Of a stretch of 5,191 nt of DNA, positions 1 through 5,191 are shown one piece after another (positions within the stretch are counted from its first letter, which is position 1; every line of letters starts with the position of its first letter). Below the pieces are notes generated by a model. It made no database searches. It saw only the letters and a program-made list of their open reading frames with translations, and had not been told where the DNA came from. The position numbers and the translations under genes were made by a program. The DNA is taken from assembly GCA_964396995.1 (NCBI GenBank), contig CAYNIG010000345.1:1-5191 (forward strand), written 5' to 3'. This DNA comes from JADJLQ01 sp964396995. Lineage in GTDB: Bacteria; Bacteroidota; Bacteroidia; Chitinophagales; Saprospiraceae.

Positions 1-2
1 AC

Positions 3-53
3 AAAATCGATAAAATGATTAAGTCTAAAGATGATGAAATAATGAAAGTATAA
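3..53 (+). CDS. frr: C-terminal end of probable ribosome recycling factor (partial)
   Basis: An open frame enters from the left edge and stops at TAA 51-53. Its last 16 residues are KIDKMIKSKDDEIMKV. This fits the end of ribosome recycling factor, whose C-terminal helix typically has the pattern (K)-[IV]-D-x-hydrophobic-hydrophobic-x-x-K-[ED]-x-[ED]-[IL]-M-x-[VF]. RRF acts in the cytoplasm with EF-G to split the post-termination ribosome. Only the tail is visible, so the call rests on one short pattern recalled from the family; another protein ending in a charged helix is possible. The nucleoside phosphorylase gene starts 27 bases downstream on the same strand, so the two may be co-transcribed. 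Confidence 0.6.
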   Translation, partial: KIDKMIKSKDDEIMKV

Positions 54-80
54 ATGGCGATAATACTCGCCTGGTAAGTC

Positions 81-884
81 ATGCATTTATTAGAATCCGT
101 AGAAGAATCAGTTAGGTTTATCAGAGCCAGAATCAACCTGGTACCGAAGAATGGAATCGTATTGGGTACAGGATTGTCAGGCTTTGCAGACGACCTCACT
201 GAAAGACAGGAAATTCCATACCGGTTGATTCCTCATTTTGTGCATAGCACTGTAGCCGGACATGCCGGTAAATTAGTATTTGGCAATCTTGATGGAGTGC
301 CTACTGTAATGATGGCCGGAAGATTTCATTATTACGAAGGATATTCCCTGGCCGAAGTCACTTTCCCAATAAGAGTGATGAATCATCTTGGGGTAGAACG
401 GATGATTATAACCAATGTGAGCGGAAGTTTACAGCCCCATTTTAAAGCCGGTGATATATTGATCGTAAATGATCATATAAATTTGATTCCGTCCAATCCT
501 CTTCGTGGGGCCAATGACGAAAGGCTTGGTCCCCGGTTTCCGGACATGGTAAATATTTACGATTCCACCATTATTGCAAAAGCAAAAAAAATGGCAGAAA
601 TGAATCAAATCCGATTCCAGGAGGGGGTATATGTGGCTTTACCGGGTCCAAGCCTGGAAACCAAAGCGGAAAGAATATTTTTGCAAAAAATAGGGGGCGA
701 CGCTGTTGGAATGTCTACCGTACCGGAAGTCATTGTATGTAAACATATGAGTCTGCCGGTCAATGTGTTTTCAATCATTTCCAATGAATTTAATGTAGAA
801 ACATCCATAGAAGAAGTTATAACGGTGGCCAGAGAAACCGAACCTAAACTACGGCTTTTGATAAAAGCAGTTTTACAAGATTAA
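81..884 (+). CDS. Purine nucleoside phosphorylase, trimeric (PNP-II) type
   Basis: This 267-residue protein should catalyse phosphorolysis of purine (deoxy)nucleosides to free base and (deoxy)ribose 1-phosphate in cytoplasmic purine salvage. It aligns along its length with mammalian-type PNP (PNP_UDP_1 family). Visible landmarks are the phosphate loop GTG at 29-31, GHAG at 60-63, GRFHYYEGY at 80-88 (H83 and Y85 match human H86 and Y88), NPLRGANDERLGPRFP at 139-154, GPSLETKAE at 189-197 (E193 = human E201), and GMSTVPEV at 210-217 (M211 = human M219). N235 matches human N243, the purine-contacting Asn of 6-oxopurine enzymes. Two oddities: the usual TNAAGG-like stretch reads TNVSGS (111-116), and the loop carrying human H257 is about six residues shorter, with I243 in that place. 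The start is fixed within one codon because an in-frame TAA lies at 75-77. No clear Shine-Dalgarno is present. The family is secure; the exact substrate is not, and 5'-modified nucleosides are possible. Confidence 0.93.
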   Translation: MHLLESVEESVRFIRARINLVPKNGIVLGTGLSGFADDLTERQEIPYRLIPHFVHSTVAGHAGKLVFGNLDGVPTVMMAGRFHYYEGYSLAEVTFPIRVMNHLGVERMIITNVSGSLQPHFKAGDILIVNDHINLIPSNPLRGANDERLGPRFPDMVNIYDSTIIAKAKKMAEMNQIRFQEGVYVALPGPSLETKAERIFLQKIGGDAVGMSTVPEVIVCKHMSLPVNVFSIISNEFNVETSIEEVITVARETEPKLRLLIKAVLQD

Positions 885-906
885 AATATTCCGGTCATTA
901 ACAATT

Positions 907-929
907 CTTTGAAACTATCAGATTCAAAG
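907..929 (+). terminator. Weak hairpin between nucleoside phosphorylase and nfeD genes
   Basis: CTTTGAA at 907-913 and TTCAAAG at 923-929 are perfect inverted copies around a 9-base loop. A short T-rich run (TTTTC at 935-939) follows six bases later. The stem is AT-rich and the T tract is short and displaced, so this could be a weak terminator of the upstream unit or a chance palindrome in the 62-bp gap. It begins 23 bases after the stop codon and ends 17 bases before the next ATG. Confidence 0.25.
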
Positions 930-946
930 CACTGTTTTCATTCTAT

Positions 947-1396
947 ATGGCTTATATTTTGAGTCACCTGCCACTATCCTGGTTTATCCTGGGTTTATTA
1001 CTAATAACCGCAGAATTGATGGTGCCGGGTGGATTCGTATTGATGTTGATCGGTTTAGCTGCAGTCACAGTGAGTCTTTTTTCATGGATTTTCTCGTTTG
1101 GGATAGGCATTCAGTTGGTGCTGTTTTTCATCGCAGTATTTATGTATACTTTTCTGCTCAAAGAAAATCTGAAATCCATTTTAAAAAGAAAAGGAAATGA
1201 AGAGGACCCGGAGAATGAATTTATAGGAAAAAAAGCTACTGCTTTGACTAATATCGATACCGAATCCGGCAGAGTGGAATACAAAGGTAGTCAATGGCCG
1301 GCCAAAAGTGATACCCTCATCTTGCCTGGGGATGAAGTAGAAATATTAGAACAGGAGAGCATCACCTTATATGTAAAACCTTTAAATAAAAAATAA
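947..1396 (+). CDS. NfeD-family short membrane protein (NfeD1b type)
   Basis: This 149-residue protein has hydrophobic segments at about 11-27, 29-50 and 51-72, then a charged linker (75-92) and a soluble domain at about 93-147 with the OB-fold pattern of NfeD C-terminal domains (Pfam NfeD). That domain begins GKKATALTNID, continues GRVEYKGSQWPAKSD and ends with a GDEVEILEQE strand. The AELMVPGGF stretch at 22-30 is the usual Glu/Pro-Gly turn after the first membrane helix. It lacks the N-terminal ClpP-like protease domain of long NfeD proteins, so it is the short form, as in E. coli YbbJ. Short NfeD proteins are typically encoded beside stomatin-like SPFH proteins and are thought to act with them in the membrane. 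That is the arrangement here: the SPFH gene starts one base after this stop. The ATG at 947 has no visible Shine-Dalgarno. Family confidence is high; the molecular role remains poorly defined in general. Confidence 0.9.
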   Translation: MAYILSHLPLSWFILGLLLITAELMVPGGFVLMLIGLAAVTVSLFSWIFSFGIGIQLVLFFIAVFMYTFLLKENLKSILKRKGNEEDPENEFIGKKATALTNIDTESGRVEYKGSQWPAKSDTLILPGDEVEILEQESITLYVKPLNKK

Positions 1397-1397
1397 A

Positions 1398-2345
1398 ATG
1401 ATCAGCAGTTCTTCCATTACATTCTTTTTATTGCTTGGCTTTGCCCTCATGGTACTATTGAGTGCAATTAAAATAGTACCGCAGCGCAATGCTTTTATAG
1501 TAGAAAGATTGGGCAAATATTTTGCTACTCTTGCTCCGGGATTGCATTTTTTGATTCCATTTATTGACAGGGTGCGATATAGACATTCATTAAAAGAGCA
1601 GGCTCTGGATGTAAATCCTCAAATGTGTATCACCAAAGACAATGTGTCAGTAGAAGTGGATGGGGTGCTTTATTTCCAGGTAGTGGATCCCAATAAAGCT
1701 TCCTACGGAATAGAAGATTATAAATTTGCTTCTATTCAAATAGCTCAGACTACGATGAGGTCTGTGGTAGGCAGATTGGAATTGGATAAAACATTCGAAG
1801 AAAGAGAAACCATCAATGCATCCATTGTAGATGCCGTAGATAAAGCCAGTGAACCCTGGGGAGTAAAAATCACCCGGTATGAAGTGAAAAATATTACTCC
1901 TCCACAGAGCATTCGCGATGCGATGGAAAAACAAATGCGTGCCGAACGGGAGAAAAGAGCAATTATAGCTGAATCCGAAGGTGCTATGCAGGCAAAAATA
2001 AATGTTGCTGAGGGTGATAAACAAGAAGCAATTAAGAGATCAGAAGGTGAAAAATTGAAAAAAATCAATGAAGCTTCCGGTAAAGCCACTGAAATCGAAG
2101 CATTGGCAACCGCTACCGCAAACGGTATTAAGTTAATAGCTGATGCTATTGCTACTCCAAATGGAAAGGATGCGGTATCGCTCAGGGTAGCTGAACAATA
2201 CTTAAATGAATTTGGTAAACTGGCTCAGAAAAATAATTCCATGATCATACCTGCTAATCTTACTGACCTGACCAGTGTTTTGGCTACCGCAAATAAAGTA
2301 TTGGCTCAAAACAATGTGGTGCTACATGAAAACGGTAGGAACTGA
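1398..2345 (+). CDS. Paraslipin/QmcA-type SPFH (stomatin-like) membrane protein
   Basis: This 315-residue protein has an N-terminal membrane anchor (about 5-23), a stomatin/prohibitin (SPFH/Band 7) domain (about 24-180), a charged coiled coil rich in Ala, Glu and Lys (about 178-245), and a conserved C-terminal block SLRVAEQYLNEFGKLA at 261-276. Signature stretches are VPQRNAFIVERLGKY (27-41), LAPGLHFLIPFID (45-57), QTTMRSVVGRLELD (117-130), ERETINASIVDAVD (135-148), WGVKITRYEVKNI (154-166) and AESEGAMQAKINVAEGDKQE (191-210). These match the paraslipin branch that includes E. coli QmcA and mitochondrial SLP-2, more than classical slipins. Such proteins form large oligomeric rings or cages on the membrane and organise microdomains or modulate membrane proteases. 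The ATG follows the nfeD stop (TAA 1394-1396) by one base, which implies co-transcription and probably coupled translation. Length and all domains are normal. The family is certain; the client proteins are unknown. Confidence 0.95.
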   Translation: MISSSSITFFLLLGFALMVLLSAIKIVPQRNAFIVERLGKYFATLAPGLHFLIPFIDRVRYRHSLKEQALDVNPQMCITKDNVSVEVDGVLYFQVVDPNKASYGIEDYKFASIQIAQTTMRSVVGRLELDKTFEERETINASIVDAVDKASEPWGVKITRYEVKNITPPQSIRDAMEKQMRAEREKRAIIAESEGAMQAKINVAEGDKQEAIKRSEGEKLKKINEASGKATEIEALATATANGIKLIADAIATPNGKDAVSLRVAEQYLNEFGKLAQKNNSMIIPANLTDLTSVLATANKVLAQNNVVLHENGRN

Positions 2346-2349
2346 TATT

Positions 2350-2374
2350 TTCCTGTCTAGGAATAATTTTTCTT
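2350..2374 (+). terminator. Possible intrinsic terminator after the nfeD-SPFH pair
   Basis: Five bases after the TGA stop at 2343-2345, TTCCT (2350-2354) and AGGAA (2359-2363) form a 5-bp stem with a GTCT loop. The T-rich tract AATTTTTCTT (2365-2374) follows at once. Position and tail fit a Rho-independent terminator; the stem is short, with two G-C pairs, so it would be weak. Confidence 0.4.
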
Positions 2375-2542
2375 AATGAGGCTTATATACTTTGCAGCAT
2401 TACATCAGTATCAATTAATTTAAGCCACTCTATCTTGCTTAATCCCGGGATTGACTAAATTGACGGATGGATCCTTTATCAGTACGAGTTAAACTGGTAT
2501 TGATTCAAGTTAGATTGGTTTCGTTTTAGCAGGAACCATAAT

Positions 2543-2572
2543 TTTGCTTATTTTTATTCATTCATATATTTA
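2543..2572 (+). promoter_or_regulatory. Candidate Bacteroidota-type promoter for the GMC operon
   Basis: TTTG at 2543-2546 and TATATTTA at 2565-2572 are separated by 18 bases. This resembles the Bacteroides primary-sigma consensus (TTTG at -33 and TAnnTTTG at -7), with the last base of the -7 box differing. If used, transcription would start within a few bases of the ATG at 2580 and give a leaderless or nearly leaderless message. The surrounding DNA is AT-rich, so a chance match is possible. Confidence 0.4.
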
Positions 2573-2579
2573 AAATATC

Positions 2580-4259
2580 ATGGCTGAAAATAAGTTCGAT
2601 GCGATAGTAGTTGGCTCCGGTATCTCCGGTGGGTGGGCAGCAAAAGAACTCACCGAAAAAGGATTAAAAGTATTGATGCTGGAAAGAGGGCGCAATGTGG
2701 TTCATATAAAAGACTATCCCAGTGCAAATAAAGAAACCTGGGATTTTCCTCATCGCGGTGGTCGCACCCAACAAATGATTGAAGACTACCCGGTACTTCG
2801 GAGAGACTATCCTTTAAATGAAGTGAATCTCGATTTTTGGGTCAAAGATTCGGAATGTCCATATACTGAGACTAAAAAATTTGCCTGGTTTAGGGGGTAT
2901 CATCTGGGAGGGAGATCGCTTATGTGGGGTCGGCAGAGTTACCGATTCAATAAATGGGATTTTGAAGCCAATCTTAAAGAAGGTATTGCTGTAGATTGGC
3001 CATTACGATATGATGAAATTGCACCATGGTATACGTATGCCGAGACTTTTGCAGGTATAAGCGGGAATAAGGATGGGCTGGATGTACTTCCCGATGGCCA
3101 TTTCCTGCCCCCCATGGACATGAATTGTGTAGAGCAATCTGTAGCCGAAAGAATTAAGAAACACTATGGCGGTAAAAGACATATGATCATGGGTCGTACT
3201 GCCAATCTCACGGTACCTCACAACGCAAGGACCAACTGTCAGTATCGGGATAAATGTTGGTTGGGTTGCCCGTTTGGTGCATACTTCAGTACTCAATCGG
3301 CCACTTTACCTGCGGCAATGGCTACTGGTAATCTTACCGTAAGACCATTTAGTATAGTGACTAAAGTGATATACGATAAAGACAAGAAGAAAGCCACCGG
3401 GGTAGAGGTATTGGATGCTGAAACCAATCAAACATATGATTTTAGTGCGGACATTATTTTTTTAAATGCATCTGCATTCAATTCGACCTGGATTTTAATG
3501 AATTCAGCTACCGAAATTTGGCCTGATGGTTTAGGATCCAGTTCCGGTGTATTGGGACAAAATGTAATGGATCACCATTTTAGATGTGGTGCATCAGGCA
3601 GGGTAGAAGGGTTTGATGATAAATATGTATATGGGCGCAGGGCAAATGGTATATATATCCCAAGATTTAGAAATGTGAATGATGATAAAAGAGATTATAT
3701 CAGAGGATTCGGATACCAGGGTCGGGCCAGCAGAGAAGGTTGGTCCCGGGAAATCGCCGAAATGTCAGTAGGTGCAGAATTTAAAGAGGCCTTATGTGAA
3801 CCAGGAAGTTGGCAAATGGGAATCACTGCTTTTGGCGAAATGTTACCTTACGCTGAAAACAAAATCACATTGAATAAAAATAAAAAGGATAAATGGGGAT
3901 TGCCTGTACTCGATATGGATGTGGAGATAAAAGAAAATGAAAAAAAGATGAGGATAGATATGATGAATGATGCCAAAGAAATGCTAGAAGCAGCTGGTGC
4001 TAAAGATGTAAATACATTTGATGTGGGCTATGAAGTAGGTATGGGCATACATGAAATGGGTACGGCCAGAATGGGTCGTGATCCGAAGACCTCCGTATTA
4101 AATGGTTTTAACCAGGTATGGGACGCGCCGAATGTGTTTGTAACGGATGGTGCCTGTATGACATCAGCATCTTGTGTAAACCCTTCATTGACTTATATGG
4201 CTCTTACTGCACGTGCTGCCGATTATGCCGTAAAACAATTAAAGAAAAAAGCGATCTGA
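2580..4259 (+). CDS. GMC-family FAD-dependent oxidoreductase, sugar/glycoside dehydrogenase catalytic subunit
   Basis: This 559-residue flavoprotein has the FAD-binding GxGxxG motif VGSGISGG at 11-18, with E35 ending the second strand for the ADP-ribose. The GMC signature region is HLGGRSLMWGRQSYR (108-122), and a GMC_oxred_C domain covers about 425-550 with HEMGTARMG (491-499) and CVNPSLT (532-538). H491 and N534 fit the GMC catalytic His/Asn pair. C220, C226 and C230 form C-x5-C-x3-C, the spacing associated with the 3Fe-4S cluster of bacterial FAD glucose and fructose dehydrogenases. This places it with gluconate 2-dehydrogenase large subunit, FAD-GDH and glucoside 3-dehydrogenase proteins, not with O2-using oxidases. 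The Rossmann fold begins at residue 6, leaving no room for a signal peptide. The next gene, 23 bases downstream, encodes the matching small subunit with a Tat-like signal, so export as a folded complex is likely. The start is supported by the fold; the next in-frame Met is residue 33. The exact sugar oxidised cannot be told from sequence. Confidence 0.9.
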   Translation: MAENKFDAIVVGSGISGGWAAKELTEKGLKVLMLERGRNVVHIKDYPSANKETWDFPHRGGRTQQMIEDYPVLRRDYPLNEVNLDFWVKDSECPYTETKKFAWFRGYHLGGRSLMWGRQSYRFNKWDFEANLKEGIAVDWPLRYDEIAPWYTYAETFAGISGNKDGLDVLPDGHFLPPMDMNCVEQSVAERIKKHYGGKRHMIMGRTANLTVPHNARTNCQYRDKCWLGCPFGAYFSTQSATLPAAMATGNLTVRPFSIVTKVIYDKDKKKATGVEVLDAETNQTYDFSADIIFLNASAFNSTWILMNSATEIWPDGLGSSSGVLGQNVMDHHFRCGASGRVEGFDDKYVYGRRANGIYIPRFRNVNDDKRDYIRGFGYQGRASREGWSREIAEMSVGAEFKEALCEPGSWQMGITAFGEMLPYAENKITLNKNKKDKWGLPVLDMDVEIKENEKKMRIDMMNDAKEMLEAAGAKDVNTFDVGYEVGMGIHEMGTARMGRDPKTSVLNGFNQVWDAPNVFVTDGACMTSASCVNPSLTYMALTARAADYAVKQLKKKAI

Positions 4260-4282
4260 TCATCATCAATTCAATGTAAAAC

Positions 4283-4915
4283 ATGGAACGTAGAGATTTA
4301 TTAAAATGGATAGGAATGGTTACTGGTACCGCGGTAATAGGAGGTGAGCTTTTTTTAACTGGCTGTAAGGCGGAAACAAAAACTCCCACATTGCCGTTTA
4401 CACCTGATGAAATAATTTTATTAGATGAAATAGCGGAAACTATTATTCCAAAAACAAATACTCCGGGTGCAAAGGATGCCGAGGTAGGAAAGTTTATGGA
4501 AATAATGGTGAAAGATTGCTATGATAAAATGGATCAGGAAAATTTCATGGAGGGGATGTCTGATATTCAAAAACAATCAAAAGATAAATACAATAAAGAA
4601 TTTAATTTATTGACAGCTGACCAAAGAAAAGAATTGTTGACCTCGTTGGATGCTGTTGCAAAAAAAGTGCTGGCCGATATGCAGAGTGGTAAGCCATCTT
4701 CTGCTGTGGTGATGAACGTTGATACTGCGACCTTTGACAAAGAAGCAAAAGCGAAGAATAAAGTACATTATTTTACAATGATGAAACAACTCACCTTGCT
4801 GGGTTTCTTTACTTCCAAGCCGGGTGCTACTGAGGCATTGAGGCATGTGGCTGTACCTGGCCGGTATGACGGTTGTATTGATTACAAAAAAGGTGACAGG
4901 GCCTGGGCGGTATAA
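4283..4915 (+). CDS. Gluconate 2-dehydrogenase subunit 3-family protein, probable Tat-exported lipoprotein
   Basis: This 210-residue protein is the small partner of the upstream GMC oxidoreductase. It begins MERRDLLKW, a twin-arginine motif (R3 R4, then DLLK), followed by a hydrophobic stretch (about 9-26) and the lipobox LTGC with C28 as the lipidated residue. The mature part matches the Gluconate_2-dh3 family: a helix FTPDEIILLDEIAETIIPKT (39-58), LTADQRKELL (110-119), and the conserved end HYFTMMKQLTLLGFFTS (162-178), ALRHVAVPGRYDGC (185-198), ending GDRAWAV. In known FAD dehydrogenases this subunit carries the folded catalytic subunit through the Tat pore and stabilises it. Here the lipobox suggests it also tethers the enzyme to a membrane facing the periplasm. 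The +2 residue is Lys, and I see no clear surface-export signal after the Cys. The 23-base gap and same strand indicate one operon. Length is normal for the family. Tat use, rather than Sec, is inferred from the motif. Confidence 0.9.
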   Translation: MERRDLLKWIGMVTGTAVIGGELFLTGCKAETKTPTLPFTPDEIILLDEIAETIIPKTNTPGAKDAEVGKFMEIMVKDCYDKMDQENFMEGMSDIQKQSKDKYNKEFNLLTADQRKELLTSLDAVAKKVLADMQSGKPSSAVVMNVDTATFDKEAKAKNKVHYFTMMKQLTLLGFFTSKPGATEALRHVAVPGRYDGCIDYKKGDRAWAV

Positions 4916-4986
4916 AATTTGAATTTTTTTAAACGATAACTTCCTATGTCAATTCCGGATCACTATCCGACAACATTCCATTTAAA
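4916..4986. other. Convergent intergenic gap
   Basis: Seventy-one bases separate the stop of the small dehydrogenase subunit from the stop of the opposite-strand gene. The gap contains a run of seven T (4924-4930) and one small inverted repeat, CGGAT/ATCCG at 4956-4960 and 4965-4969 with a CACT loop. The repeat has no T tract on the correct side for either strand. Termination of both transcripts is expected here, but no convincing terminator is visible. Confidence 0.4.
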
Positions 4987-5191
4987 TTAAATCGATATCC
5001 TCACTGATAAATTATGACTCCCATTAAATGGATTAGTGGTACGGTAACCATAGTCAATTCCTAATTTTTGTTTGCTCTTCTTTTTAAACGGAACCTCAAA
5101 TCCAAAACCGGCTGCCAATCCTGTATAGACATTGCGTTCATTTATATCGGTATCCAATTGATATTTATAGGCACCACGTAAAAAGAAAATA
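4987..5191 (-). CDS. C-terminal fragment of a putative PorV/PorQ-like outer-membrane beta-barrel protein
   Basis: Read on the minus strand, an open frame runs from the right edge (first full codon 5190-5188) to TAA at 4989-4987, giving 67 residues. It shows alternating beta-strand patterns: FFLRGAYKYQLD, VYTGLAAGFGFEVPF, then a KKKSKQ turn, KLGIDYGYR, and a final strand HNLSVRISI. The series of an 'LRAGYK'-like strand, a 'G..AG.GF' strand, an 'IDY.Y' strand and a closing 'H..S.S..' strand is typical of the end of PorV/PorQ-family proteins of Bacteroidota (FadL-like barrels, some tied to type IX secretion). The last residue is Ile, whereas many barrels end in Phe. No paralogue or function can be fixed from this fragment, and another outer-membrane barrel family is possible. 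The coding frame itself is well supported by its composition and the clean stop. The gene converges with the dehydrogenase operon. Confidence 0.6.
   Translation of the reverse strand, partial: IFFLRGAYKYQLDTDINERNVYTGLAAGFGFEVPFKKKSKQKLGIDYGYRTTNPFNGSHNLSVRISI

Larger units (their letters stand above)
2346..2579. other. Intergenic region upstream of the GMC dehydrogenase operon
   Basis: This 234-bp non-coding stretch is the largest gap in the window and divides the NfeD/SPFH unit from the dehydrogenase pair. It holds a possible terminator near its left end, a 12-bp perfect palindrome AATCCCGGGATT at 2441-2452, a direct repeat ATTGAC at 2450-2455 and 2459-2464 (the first copy overlaps the palindrome), and a Bacteroidota-type promoter candidate at its right end. 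I see no convincing small ORF, tRNA or recognisable riboswitch. The palindrome and repeat could be a regulator binding site, but neither matches a regulator motif I can name. Confidence 0.5.

Noticed and set aside
605..808. Minus-strand open frame opposite the nucleoside phosphorylase
   Set aside because: It is antisense to conserved catalytic motifs of the phosphorylase and has no family resemblance.
1647..2089. Two overlapping minus-strand open frames opposite the SPFH gene
   Set aside because: They lie wholly inside a well-supported conserved gene, overlap each other in different frames, and their translations show no recognisable domain.
2391..2422. Second TTTG ... TAAT-like promoter candidate early in the 234-bp gap
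   Set aside because: The -7 element matches TAnnTTTG poorly, and the region is AT-rich enough to give such partial matches by chance.
2939..3296. Minus-strand open frames within the GMC oxidoreductase gene
   Set aside because: They are antisense to the conserved Cys-motif region and overlap one another; no plausible product.
4204..4389. Minus-strand open frame spanning the GMC/small-subunit junction
   Set aside because: It overlaps both flanking genes, including the Tat signal region, and has no recognisable features.
4607..4846. Minus-strand open frame opposite the small subunit gene
   Set aside because: It is antisense to the conserved C-terminal block of the small subunit; composition looks like a shadow frame.
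4956..4969. CGGAT-CACT-ATCCG hairpin in the convergent gap as a terminator
   Set aside because: Only 5 bp, and neither strand has a T tract directly after it, so it does not fit an intrinsic terminator.
1..5191. CRISPR arrays, tRNA or rRNA genes, insertion sequences, or long repeats
   Set aside because: I saw no regularly spaced repeats, no cloverleaf-like sequence, no transposase and no long direct or terminal inverted repeats.

Overview
The window looks like a moderately AT-rich chromosomal segment from a member of the Bacteroidota, possibly a Saprospiria- or Cytophagia-like lineage. Four things point there: start codons without clear Shine-Dalgarno sequences, a TTTG / TAnnTTT-type promoter candidate, a GMC oxidoreductase plus gluconate-dehydrogenase-subunit-3 pair of the kind common in that phylum, and a C-terminal fragment resembling PorV/PorQ-family outer-membrane proteins. 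The taxonomic call is inference from gene content; no rRNA or other marker is present.

Layout from left to right: (1) the last 16 codons of a gene whose tail resembles ribosome recycling factor (frr), + strand, ending at 53; (2) a trimeric-type purine nucleoside phosphorylase, 81-884; (3) a short NfeD-family membrane protein, 947-1396, followed after one base by (4) a paraslipin/QmcA-type SPFH protein, 1398-2345, the two forming a membrane-microdomain pair; (5) a 234-bp intergenic region, 2346-2579, with a possible terminator, a 12-bp perfect palindrome, a short direct repeat and a Bacteroidota-type promoter candidate; (6) an FAD-dependent GMC oxidoreductase, 2580-4259, and (7) its small partner subunit, 4283-4915, a likely Tat-exported lipoprotein; (8) a 71-bp convergent gap; (9) on the - strand, the C-terminal 67 residues of a putative outer-membrane beta-barrel protein, cut by the right edge of the window.

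The genes fall into three functional units: nucleoside salvage beside a translation gene, a membrane-organising NfeD/stomatin pair, and a periplasmic two-subunit sugar or glycoside dehydrogenase. In the third unit the catalytic subunit has no signal peptide and probably crosses the membrane folded, carried by the Tat signal of the small subunit. It carries a C-x5-C-x3-C motif like the iron-sulfur motif of FAD glucose dehydrogenases, but no haem c subunit is encoded in the window, so the electron acceptor is unknown.

I found no mobile element, CRISPR array, tRNA, rRNA or clearly undescribed system. The points most worth a second look are the electron route and export of the GMC pair, the shortened and histidine-lacking 5'-site loop of the nucleoside phosphorylase, and the possible leaderless start and palindrome upstream of the GMC gene.
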